Shown: positions 1 through 5,650, counted from the stretch's first letter. The stretch: DNA of 5,682 nucleotides from Bacteroidia bacterium (GCA_905373475.1 CAJPTC010000046.1:1-5682), one strand, 5' to 3'. Notes: generated by a model not told the origin, from the sequence alone. Numbers and translations: made by a program.

Positions 1-44
1 TAACTTTTTCAAAGTTCTGAATTTTGAAGCTTACACACTTTTTT

Positions 45-81
45 GGGACAGTATCGCTCTAAAAATACGATATCCCGTTTT
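45..81 (+). terminator. Candidate intrinsic terminator of a gene left of the window
   Basis: An imperfect hairpin pairs GGGA (45-48) with TCCC (73-76) and TATCG (52-56) with CGATA (68-72). It has a 3-nt bulge (49-51) and an 11-nt AU-rich loop. On the plus strand it is followed directly by G and five T (77-82), the layout of a rho-independent terminator. Read the other way it is followed by A residues, so a plus-strand role fits better. No coding sequence is visible before it; if real, it would end a gene outside the window. Confidence 0.35.
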
Positions 82-135
82 TACCGGACAACAATAAAAA
101 GGATAATTGTAGAACGAGGTAGCCATATACAATAA

Positions 136-164
136 CGCGAACCCAAGTATAACCTAGGTTCGCG
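136..164 (-). terminator. Inverted repeat downstream of the lipoprotein gene, possible terminator
   Basis: CGCGAACC (136-143) and GGTTCGCG (157-164) form a perfect 8-bp GC-rich stem around a 13-nt loop. It lies about 60 nt past the stop codon of the minus-strand lipoprotein gene. There is no clear T-tract on either side, so termination is inferred from position and stem strength only; a palindromic protein-binding site is equally possible. Confidence 0.35.
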
Positions 165-191
165 ATACAATGTTCCTCAAATCTTATGTAC

Positions 192-210
192 TACGGACAA
201 ATTATCCGTA
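192..210 (-). terminator. Hairpin just after the lipoprotein stop codon
   Basis: TACGGA (192-197) pairs with TCCGTA (205-210) around a 7-nt AT-rich loop, starting about 15 nt beyond the stop codon of the minus-strand gene. The position is right for a terminator or an mRNA 3'-end stabiliser. The stem is short and no U-tract follows, so it is a weak terminator at best, perhaps acting with the hairpin at 136-164. Confidence 0.35.
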
Positions 211-224
211 CATCTTTTGAATTA

Positions 225-776
225 TTAAAGTTTTACTTTGAATGTCTGTGCATCTTTTAATACTACCTCTAACGTAAGATTCGCATTGTCTCTCTCTGCA
301 GATTCTAAATTGAATTTAAAAAATATCCATTTGTAATCATGATCCGTTAGATCAGATACTTTCTTGGTTACTTGTGTATCGACACCCTTTGAATATTTAG
401 AAGCGACATATTCGGAAAAATCCTTGAAAGTAATGCTGAATTCTGAAGAGACGTCCTTAATTTCAGCACCTTCCCCCTGAAGTATACGTAAGTTTGTGAT
501 ATTGTATGGCTTAGGATATGGTGGCGGATATAAGTGTCTATCTTCCCCCGTATCGCCATATTCTTTCGAAAGCGAAGTAAACAGAGTAGAGCCTTGTTTG
601 ATGTGTTCACCGTCAAGCTGAACAGTAAAACTTTTTCTAGCAACAGTATTAACGCTAGCCTTGTTGGGTACAAAATACGCATCAAAAAGATGACGTGATA
701 CCTTGGGTTCTTTTACATTACAAGAAATACCGTAAAGCGTTACGAGTAAAAAGAACAAAATTGTGAGTCGTTTCAT
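225..776 (-). CDS. Putative lipoprotein of unknown function (183 aa)
   Basis: The N-terminus is a typical lipoprotein signal: MKR, a hydrophobic stretch (residues 4-17), then GISC with the predicted lipidated cysteine at C19. The protein is therefore expected in the cell envelope. A K-E pair soon after the cysteine (NVKEP) faintly resembles Bacteroidota surface-export signals but is too short to rely on. The mature part is polar, with a proline/tyrosine-rich segment (YPPPYPKPY, residues 83-91) and a beta-rich-looking C-terminus that ends in alternating hydrophobic residues. I see no catalytic motif and do not recognise the family. The gene is AT-rich (roughly 35% GC over 241-480, counted by eye) compared with eno (roughly 46% over 1201-1320). 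It lies beside an insertion-sequence relic, so it may be acquired. It reads in the same direction as eno, 129 bp downstream, with the strong palindrome between them, so it probably has its own promoter, though I see no convincing TAnnTTTG core. The ATG at 776 is the only start that preserves the signal peptide. Confidence 0.8.
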   Translation of the reverse strand: MKRLTILFFLLVTLYGISCNVKEPKVSRHLFDAYFVPNKASVNTVARKSFTVQLDGEHIKQGSTLFTSLSKEYGDTGEDRHLYPPPYPKPYNITNLRILQGEGAEIKDVSSEFSITFKDFSEYVASKYSKGVDTQVTKKVSDLTDHDYKWIFFKFNLESAERDNANLTLEVVLKDAQTFKVKL

Positions 777-818
777 TGCATTTCGTATTTATCGGCTTGA
801 ATGTCTAAAATGTTTCTT

Positions 819-866
819 TGAACTGCACCCCAAAAGTTGGACAAAAAACTTTTGGGGTGCAGTTCA
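819..866. mobile_element. Palindromic IS3/IS150-like terminal remnant (MITE-like)
   Basis: Arms at 819-838 and 847-866 are perfect 20-bp inverted copies around an 8-nt centre, GGACAAAA. Reading inward from either side gives TGAACTGCACCCCAAAAGTT; the left copy continues GGACA. From memory, this resembles the terminal inverted repeats of IS3-family, IS150-group elements (TG-ACTGCACCC...GTTGGAC). The tips face outward, as in a complete element, but nothing lies between the ends, so this is either an internal-deletion relic or a minimal non-autonomous element. No target-site duplication is visible in the bases on each side. It lies about 40 nt past the eno stop and could act as a strong hairpin ending eno transcripts, although no T-tract follows in that direction. 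Confidence 0.7.
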
Positions 867-905
867 GATAGCAACGCCTCTTTTTCTTCTTTAAGCCTTG
901 GTCGC

Positions 906-2192
906 TTAGTGTTTCTTTCGGAAATTCTTGCCTGGGAAATATGCTGTTCCCATCAACTCCTCTTCAATACGCAGGAGCTGGTTGTACTTGCTAACACGAT
1001 CAGAACGAGAAGCTGACCCTGTTTTTATCTGTCCTGTATTGAGTGCAACCGCAAGGTCGGCTATGATTGTATCCGAGGTCTCGCCCGAGCGATGGCTAAT
1101 GATAGCATTCATTGCATTGATGTCTGCCAAGTGTACCGCATCGATCGTTTCGGTGAGTGTACCAATCTGGTTTACTTTCACCAGAATAGCATTCCCCGCG
1201 CCTTGTTCTATTCCTTGTTCCAGACGTTTTACGTTGGTTACAAAGAGGTCATCTCCTACAAGCTGCAAATTCTTTCCGAGTGCCGTGGTGAGTTTTTTCC
1301 ACCCCTCCCAATCATCCTCTGCAAGTCCGTCTTCAATACTTACGATGGGGTACTTTTGCGAAAGTTCGCGCCAGTATGCAATCATGTCGTCAGACGAACG
1401 ATCTTCGTGCGTCGATTCAAAGTGGTAACATTTCTTTTCCGCATTATAGAATTCGGAAGATGCCGCATCGAGCGCAATGAATACCTCTTCTCCTGGCTTG
1501 TAACCAGCCGCCTCTATGGCTTGCATTATTACATCCAGAGCCGCCTCGTGCGTAGGAAGGTTAGGGGCAAAACCGCCCTCATCGCCTACGTTCGTTGCAA
1601 ACCCCTGTTTCTTCAATACACTTTTTAGGTTATGGAAAACCTCAACCCCCATTTGTAGCGCACGGGAGAACGATGAAGCTCCAGCGGGCATAATCATGAA
1701 TTCCTGCACATCTATCGGGTTGTCGGCGTGTTTCCCTCCATTCAAGATGTTCATCATTGGTACAGGAAGGGTGTGGGCATTTACACCCCCTATGTAACGA
1801 TAAAAAGGCAACCCCAATTCGTTGGCTGCTGCACGAGCTACTGCCATAGAAACCCCCAAAATGGCATTTGCCCCCAGCTTCGCCTTATTCGGCGTACCAT
1901 CGAGCTCTATTAGCACTTTATCTATGAGGCGCTGCTCTTGCACATCGAGATCCTTTATAGCCTCGGCAATTACCGTGTTTACGTTATCTACAGCACGGAG
2001 TACACCTTTACCTAAAAATTTCCCTTTATCTCCGTCGCGAAGTTCTACTGCTTCATGTACACCTGTTGAAGCGCCACTCGGTACAGCCGCTGTACCCATA
2101 GCGCCTTGGTTGGTTACTACATCTACCTCTACCGTGGGGTTACCACGAGAATCTAAGATCTGGCGTGCATGTACGCCCAGTATACGTCCCAT
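906..2192 (-). CDS. eno: Enolase (phosphopyruvate hydratase)
   Basis: Cytoplasmic glycolytic enzyme that interconverts 2-phosphoglycerate and phosphoenolpyruvate. The 428-residue product has the full family length. Its N-terminal domain starts with ARQILDSRGNPTVEVDV (residues 9-25), followed by the mobile loop PSGASTG (38-44). The barrel carries E164 (DVQEF), the catalytic acid E205 in VGDEGG, the magnesium ligands D242 (LDAAS), E287 (SIEDG) and D314 (VGDD), the catalytic base K339 (ILVKVNQIG), HRS at 367-369 (SHRSGET) and K390 (GQIKTG). All expected catalytic residues are present. I chose the ATG at 2192-2190 because the usual enolase N-terminus begins a few residues before the ILDSRGNPT motif; an in-frame GTG at 2228 would add 12 polar residues that are not typical of the family. 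The gene diverges from the plus-strand unit starting at 2360. No clear TAnnTTTG promoter core was found upstream. There is no sign of damage or horizontal transfer. Confidence 0.98.
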   Translation of the reverse strand: MGRILGVHARQILDSRGNPTVEVDVVTNQGAMGTAAVPSGASTGVHEAVELRDGDKGKFLGKGVLRAVDNVNTVIAEAIKDLDVQEQRLIDKVLIELDGTPNKAKLGANAILGVSMAVARAAANELGLPFYRYIGGVNAHTLPVPMMNILNGGKHADNPIDVQEFMIMPAGASSFSRALQMGVEVFHNLKSVLKKQGFATNVGDEGGFAPNLPTHEAALDVIMQAIEAAGYKPGEEVFIALDAASSEFYNAEKKCYHFESTHEDRSSDDMIAYWRELSQKYPIVSIEDGLAEDDWEGWKKLTTALGKNLQLVGDDLFVTNVKRLEQGIEQGAGNAILVKVNQIGTLTETIDAVHLADINAMNAIISHRSGETSDTIIADLAVALNTGQIKTGSASRSDRVSKYNQLLRIEEELMGTAYFPGKNFRKKH

Positions 2193-2315
2193 AATTTCAA
2201 AATTGTTATTTGGAATTCGTCTCCACACATTTTATACGTAAAGGTCTGAAAAAAAGTGCGTATAGGAAAATGAAAACGCCGCTCGAAAGGAGAAGCCCTG
2301 TCTACTATTAGCAGC

Positions 2316-2336
2316 TTCTTTATAATCGTTCTTTAT
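2316..2336. repeat. Direct repeat TTCTTTAT x2 in the promoter region
   Basis: TTCTTTAT occurs at 2316-2323 and again at 2329-2336, 13 bp apart, just upstream of the -7 core at 2339-2346. It therefore covers the region between the expected -33 and -7 elements. Such a placement would suit a repressor or activator site controlling the downstream pair of genes. The sequence is AT-rich and short, so chance is a real alternative. Confidence 0.35.
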
Positions 2337-2338
2337 TG

Positions 2339-2346
2339 TATCTTTG
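2339..2346 (+). promoter_or_regulatory. Bacteroidota-type promoter core for the histidine-rich gene
   Basis: TATCTTTG matches the Bacteroidota primary sigma-factor -7 consensus TAnnTTTG exactly. It ends 13 nt before the ATG at 2360, which would give a transcript leader of only about 7 nt. The expected -33 TTTG is poor: only CTTCTTT-type sequence lies at the right distance. The missing -33 match could mean that activation needs a regulator. This is the best promoter candidate in the window. Confidence 0.6.
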
Positions 2347-2359
2347 GACGGAATTTTAG

Positions 2360-2743
2360 ATGACTCGGTGCAGACTTTTTGGTGAGCGGATCTTGATATT
2401 CATCGCACTAGGCGCGTCATTACTCATGACGTGGAACTATGCGATGAATCTGCATACGCACGTCCGTCCCGATGGGACAACGATCACCCATGCGCATCCC
2501 AATCATACTAACGACGAGCCGCTCTCAGGCTCCAACCATAACCAGAGCGAATTGTATCTCCTACAAACGCTCATGGTTATTGCAATGCCCAATCCGTGCA
2601 TTGTTCTTGAGGAGGTCTTTCGCCGAGTACATATTCTTGTAGAAGCACCCCTTGTAGAAGCGCTTCACAACAGACAACTCTTCCACAAAAAAGGGCGTGC
2701 ACCGCCACAGAGTAGTCTTCTTATATTCTCCTTCTCCAACTAG
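2360..2743 (+). CDS. Small histidine-rich membrane-anchored or exported protein (127 aa)
   Basis: After a short basic start, one hydrophobic segment (residues 11-24) could be a signal peptide or membrane anchor. The next part would face the periplasm and carries HTHVRPDGTTITHAHP (residues 32-47), two HxH pairs flanking a PDG turn, with more histidines at H49 and H60. This is a plausible zinc, copper or other transition-metal site. The C-terminal part holds EEVFRRVH and ends with KGRAPPQ (111-117) and a hydrophobic tail. From memory, small Bacteroidota proteins with an HxH-PDG-HxH signature and a terminal R-(G/A)-P-P motif are found beside TonB-dependent receptors; I cannot name a family. The gene follows an exact -7 promoter core and precedes the receptor gene by 131 nt on the same strand, so the two are probably one transcription unit. 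A role in metal binding or sensing for uptake is inferred, not shown. The ATG at 2360 is the start nearest the promoter and keeps the hydrophobic segment. Confidence 0.75.
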   Translation: MTRCRLFGERILIFIALGASLLMTWNYAMNLHTHVRPDGTTITHAHPNHTNDEPLSGSNHNQSELYLLQTLMVIAMPNPCIVLEEVFRRVHILVEAPLVEALHNRQLFHKKGRAPPQSSLLIFSFSN

Positions 2744-2749
2744 GAGAAT
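2725..2749 (+). other. Hairpin over the stop codon of the histidine-rich gene
   Basis: GGAGAA (2743-2748) can pair with TTCTCC at 2732-2737 (5-nt loop), or, extended to GGAGAAT (2743-2749), with ATTCTCC at 2725-2731. The downstream arm begins at the last base of the stop codon. Only TTTC follows, so it is at most a weak terminator or pause site between the two genes of the unit; partial termination here would lower receptor expression. Confidence 0.35.
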
Positions 2750-2772
2750 TTCGCCCTATTTCCCCTAAAAAT

Positions 2773-2858
2773 ACGACTGGCTACGTGGTATGCCTAGTAC
2801 AGTCGTGCTCAATCTGTACCCCATGCCGAAAATAAAGCATGAAGGGGGAAGGCATACC
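2773..2858 (+). promoter_or_regulatory. Structured leader of the TonB receptor: three-way junction with a competing stem
   Basis: Three stems fit together. P1 is 9 bp, GGTATGCCT (2787-2795) with AGGCATACC (2850-2858). P2 is 6 bp, GTACAG (2797-2802) with CTGTAC (2814-2819). P3 is CATGC (2822-2826) with GCATG (2837-2841), extended across an AA bulge by 2820-2821 pairing with 2844-2845. P2 and P3 abut directly and could stack. A further 7-bp pairing, ACGACTG (2773-2779) with CAGTCGT (2800-2806), uses bases of P2 and so excludes it. P1 ends 16 nt before the receptor ATG. This resembles a switching leader RNA but matches no riboswitch class I know. A structured DNA repeat is the main alternative. 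All pairings are seen in the sequence; function is inferred. Confidence 0.4.
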
Positions 2859-2874
2859 TCATAAATTGTTGAAA

Positions 2875-5271
2875 ATGAAGAAGTATATAGTTTGTATTTT
2901 ATGGTTGCTATTGGTTGTAGGAGTTGGACAAAGCGGAGCGCATGCTCGTTCTGGTCGTGTAACAACTATCTATGGTAAGATAACGTGCAATGGGCAGCCT
3001 GTTCCGTTTGCTACGGTTACGTTGCGTGGTACAACTGTGGGCACTGCAACTGACAAGGAAGGGAATTTCCGTCTGAGTAAAATCGCCCCTGGTGAGCATA
3101 AGCTGATGGTTTCATGCGTAGGTTACAAAGATGCTGTCCAAGAGGTCGCTGTAGATGACGGCGAGAATCTCGAAACGAATGTATCGCTCCGCGAAGACCT
3201 ATTGGAGATGGACGCAGTCGTCGTAACAGGCAATAAAGAAGCAATCCGGCGTAGCGAAGCGCCTACTATCGTGAACACCATAAGTCCCAAATTGATGCGC
3301 GCAGCCAGTGCCCGTACTATTAGCGAAGGACTTGTGTATATCCCAGGGGTGCGCATGGAAAACAATTGTCAGAATTGCGGTTTCAACCAAGTGCGTCTCA
3401 ATGGTATGGAGGGGGAGTATACACAAATTTTAGTGGATGGGTATCCGATTTTCAGCGGACTCATGGGTGTATATGGCATGGAACTAATTCCCGCAAATAT
3501 GATCTCGCGCATCGAGATCCAGCGCGGAGCAGGGAGTGCTCTTTACGGTAGCAATGCCGTAGCAGGAACGGTGAATATCATTCTCCAAGATCCTATGACC
3601 AATTCCTTTGAAGCTGGTGGAAGTACTGCATTCAGCGGAGTGGCAATTCGTAACGGAGGGAAAGTTGTTCCAGACTACAACCTCTCCTTTAACTCCTCCA
3701 ATGTAACAGACGATAACCGTACAGGACTAGCCGTTTATGGCAATTACCGACACCGCGAAGCATACGACTACGATAACGATGGCTATTCCGAATTCCCGCG
3801 CCTTATCAATGCTACACTGGGAACCCGCCTTTTTCAGCGCCTCGGACAACGCGGTAAGCTGTCTTGCTCCTATTTCCACATCTCGGAAGATCGTCGCGGT
3901 GGCGATCAATTCGATAAACCTGCACACGAAGCCAATATTACCGAGCAACCCAAGCATAACATTAACAGTGCTTCTGTGGTTTATAACCAGTTGATACGAT
4001 CGAACGACAATTTATCGATCAACGCTGCAATGCAGCACGTAAAACGAGATTCGTATTACGGCGGTATATCCAGTGGGCATCCGTTGAAAGATTATGGACT
4101 AACAGAGGATTTGAGTTACAATTTTGGTGCTCAATATTCGGCGCACTTTGCCCAGTCTACTCTCATGGGGGGGGTAGATTTTACAGGCGAAAATCTTAAG
4201 GATGAGAAACCTGGCAATACCGACTACTCTACAGCAACGCCTACCCACAACCCTACCTTGACGGTAGCAGATCAGCGTACGCAGACGGTAGGAGGCTTCT
4301 TGCAGTATAGTTATCAATTAGGGATGGCAACCCTGACGGCGGGTGCGCGTCTTGACCGTTACTTTTTGCGAGAGGCTACAAAAAGTACTACCCTCAATGG
4401 CGCTTTTGTCCCCGTACCTCGTGCGAGTCTTTTGCTAAAACTATTGCCCGAATTACAACTGCGTGTCAACTACTCTATGGGCTACCGCAAACCGCAACTC
4501 TATAACGAAGAGCTGCACGTAGAAGTGGCGGGGGCTCGGCAAATTGTGCAAAGAGTGTCCGACGACCTGCGGCGTGAAACAAGCCACAGTGCCATGCTTT
4601 CATTGGACTTCAATAAGCAGTGGGAGCATATTGCATTAGGAGTACTCGCAGAGGGATTTTTTACACGTCTCAACGATGCGTTTATTAACATCCGCCACGA
4701 TGAAGATGCCAATGGCGTCGTATTGCTCGAACGTTCTAACCATAAAAGTGGTGCAAACATTCAAGGGGTCAATCTTGAGATGAATGTGGCTTCGCAAAAA
4801 CTGGCATTGAAACTAGGTACAACGCTCCAGAAGAGCTATTACTTGGGGGAAGTGCCTGGCGATTTGAACAATGGGCAACGCGATTTTTTGCGTGCTCCCA
4901 ATGTATACGGATTCTTGATGGGGAACTGGAAATTCTACAAGGGTTTTGCGCTTGATGCTACCTTCAATCTAACTGGTCCGATGAATGTGGTGTATGAGGG
5001 GAAGAATGCGCGCAACCCTGCCGAGCAAAAGGAAATAGACGATAACGAGTTCTCTATTCGTCGCACTCCGTGGTTTTACGACATGGGCTTGAAGCTCTCT
5101 TACGACTTCAAGCTGGCAAGTACCACTCTTCAGCTTTATGGTGGAGTCAAGAATCTACTGAACTCGTATCAGAACGATTTTGATAAGGGAGCAGAACGAG
5201 CCTCTAGCTATGTGTACGGCCCGATGTTACCGCGTACGCTTTACATAGGTTTCAAACTAGGGAATATCTAG
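2875..5271 (+). CDS. TonB-dependent outer-membrane receptor with CarboxypepD-regulatory-like domain
   Basis: A 22-strand-barrel type transporter that would import a substrate across the outer membrane using TonB energy. The signal peptide is MKKYIVCILWLLLVVGVG...AHA, with cleavage probably after A24. A carboxypeptidase-regulatory-like beta-sandwich follows (about 31-107; IYGKI...GTATDKEGNFRLSKI). A Ton-box-like MDAVVVTG lies at 112-119, the plug at about 125-240 (ILVDG; RIEIQRGAGSALYGSNAVAGTVNII), then the barrel to residue 798. Odd features are C165 and C168 (NCQNCGF) in the plug, a DYDNDGYSE loop (298-306) that looks calcium-binding, and GYRKPQLYNEELHVE (536-550), a FRAP-box-like segment. 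I chose the ATG at 2875 because it opens directly on the signal peptide; an in-frame ATG at 2839 adds 12 residues ahead of it and lies inside the structured leader. The histidine-rich partner upstream suggests metal, heme or a metal complex as substrate, but the sequence does not decide this. The frame is intact from start to stop. Confidence 0.95.
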   Translation: MKKYIVCILWLLLVVGVGQSGAHARSGRVTTIYGKITCNGQPVPFATVTLRGTTVGTATDKEGNFRLSKIAPGEHKLMVSCVGYKDAVQEVAVDDGENLETNVSLREDLLEMDAVVVTGNKEAIRRSEAPTIVNTISPKLMRAASARTISEGLVYIPGVRMENNCQNCGFNQVRLNGMEGEYTQILVDGYPIFSGLMGVYGMELIPANMISRIEIQRGAGSALYGSNAVAGTVNIILQDPMTNSFEAGGSTAFSGVAIRNGGKVVPDYNLSFNSSNVTDDNRTGLAVYGNYRHREAYDYDNDGYSEFPRLINATLGTRLFQRLGQRGKLSCSYFHISEDRRGGDQFDKPAHEANITEQPKHNINSASVVYNQLIRSNDNLSINAAMQHVKRDSYYGGISSGHPLKDYGLTEDLSYNFGAQYSAHFAQSTLMGGVDFTGENLKDEKPGNTDYSTATPTHNPTLTVADQRTQTVGGFLQYSYQLGMATLTAGARLDRYFLREATKSTTLNGAFVPVPRASLLLKLLPELQLRVNYSMGYRKPQLYNEELHVEVAGARQIVQRVSDDLRRETSHSAMLSLDFNKQWEHIALGVLAEGFFTRLNDAFINIRHDEDANGVVLLERSNHKSGANIQGVNLEMNVASQKLALKLGTTLQKSYYLGEVPGDLNNGQRDFLRAPNVYGFLMGNWKFYKGFALDATFNLTGPMNVVYEGKNARNPAEQKEIDDNEFSIRRTPWFYDMGLKLSYDFKLASTTLQLYGGVKNLLNSYQNDFDKGAERASSYVYGPMLPRTLYIGFKLGNI

Positions 5272-5285
5272 GAAGATTAGGGCAG

Positions 5286-5316
5286 CGCCGTTTCCATGCT
5301 ATGCATGGGCACGGCG
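5286..5316 (+). terminator. Probable terminator of the receptor gene
   Basis: A 14-position stem (5286-5299 with 5303-5316) has one mismatch (5292/5310) and one G-U pair (5293/5309) around a TAT loop. It starts 14 nt after the receptor stop codon and is followed by CCTCTCCCAATTTAT, which has no strict U-tract. Position and stability support termination or 3'-end protection of the receptor transcript. Confidence 0.55.
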
Positions 5317-5326
5317 TGCCTCTCCC
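5313..5326 (+). repeat. Diverged half-copy of the GGGCGAGGCRTGCCTCGCCC palindrome
   Basis: GGCGTGCCTCTCCC matches the last 14 bases of the complete palindrome at 5551-5570 with one change (T for G at 5323). The left arm is not preserved; its place is taken by the downstream arm of the terminator hairpin. This suggests the terminator was built from, or invaded by, the same repeat. Confidence 0.5.
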
Positions 5327-5404
5327 AATTTATCATACCGTTACATATATAAATCATTGAATACCATACTGAATTCTATGACTGAGCCAAATTCAATCGT
5401 GTAG

Positions 5405-5424
5405 GGGCGAGGCATGCCTCGCCC
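5405..5424. repeat. Palindromic repeat, copy 1
   Basis: GGGCGAGGCATGCCTCGCCC is a perfect 20-bp palindrome. It is followed within 3 nt by a separate hairpin, CGTGTGC-GGA-GCACACG. An extra G on the left (TAGGGGCG) mirrors the CCCCTA that follows copy 3, as if the full unit were flanked by TAG/CTA. Confidence 0.9.
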
Positions 5425-5426
5425 GC

Positions 5427-5443
5427 CGTGTGCGGAGCACACG
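5427..5443. repeat. Companion hairpin after palindrome copy 1
   Basis: CGTGTGC (5427-5433) and GCACACG (5437-5443) form a perfect 7-bp stem with a GGA loop. The core TGCGGAG is shared with the hairpin at 5577-5596, although the outer stem bases differ, so stem sequence varies while shape is kept. Confidence 0.75.
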
Positions 5444-5486
5444 TATTACAGATGTTGCGATTATTCATTCCAAAACATCATTGTCG

Positions 5487-5521
5487 GTTATTGCGGGCGA
5501 GGCGTGCCTCGCCCGAATAAC
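5487..5521. repeat. Palindromic repeat, copy 2, with extended stem
   Basis: The core GGGCGAGGCGTGCCTCGCCC lies at 5495-5514 and differs from copy 1 only by G for A at the centre. The stem continues outward with C5494-G5515, a bulged G5493, and GTTATT (5487-5492) with AATAAC (5516-5521). The flanks therefore add 7 bp, so this copy makes its hairpin from one longer arm rather than from a separate neighbour. Confidence 0.85.
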
Positions 5522-5531
5522 GATATGGATA

Positions 5532-5548
5532 CAATGCGTACCGCATTG
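5532..5548. repeat. Companion hairpin before palindrome copy 3
   Basis: CAATGCG (5532-5538) and CGCATTG (5542-5548) form a 7-bp stem with a 3-nt TAC loop, ending 2 bp before copy 3. It has the same geometry as the hairpin at 5427-5443 but unrelated stem bases. Confidence 0.75.
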
Positions 5549-5550
5549 GC

Positions 5551-5570
5551 GGGCGAGGCGTGCCTCGCCC
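5551..5570. repeat. Palindromic repeat, copy 3
   Basis: GGGCGAGGCGTGCCTCGCCC is identical to the core of copy 2 and is followed by CTAC. Copy starts are 90 bp (1 to 2) and 56 bp (2 to 3) apart, so spacing is irregular. Confidence 0.9.
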
Positions 5571-5576
5571 CTACAA

Positions 5577-5596
5577 AGCCTTGCGGAGTCAAGGCT
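5577..5596. repeat. Companion hairpin after palindrome copy 3
   Basis: AGCCTTG (5577-5583) pairs with CAAGGCT (5590-5596) around a CGGAGT loop. It shares TGCGGAG with the hairpin after copy 1. Confidence 0.7.
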
Positions 5597-5650
5597 ATAG
5601 ACGTGATTTTACTGCCCTTACAGGGTGCGAAAATGTGGGTTTCTGTTCCC

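Noticed and set aside
2..16. Small inverted repeat AACTTT-TTC-AAAGTT at the left edge
   Set aside because: It is only 6 AT-rich base pairs, which is expected by chance in such sequence.
2193..2228. Longer enolase starting at the GTG at 2228
   Set aside because: It would add 12 residues before the usual enolase N-terminus, and the ATG at 2192 gives the normal family length.
928..2241. Several open frames on the plus strand across the enolase region
   Set aside because: They are antisense shadows of eno, which has all enolase motifs; their proteins show no family features.
2744..2874. Cobalamin riboswitch before the receptor
   Set aside because: The spacer is too short, and the conserved B12-box and core elements are absent.
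2839..2874. Longer receptor starting at the ATG at 2839
   Set aside because: The extra residues would precede a normal signal peptide, and this ATG lies within a predicted stem of the leader.
4483..4527. Assignment of the receptor as a heme receptor
   Set aside because: The segment GYRKPQLYNEELHVE only loosely resembles the FRAP box and no NPNL motif follows, so the substrate is left open.
5405..5570. A CRISPR array made from the three palindromes
   Set aside because: The repeats are only 20 bp, fully palindromic, unevenly spaced (90 and 56 bp), and the intervals themselves contain hairpins; no cas genes are present.
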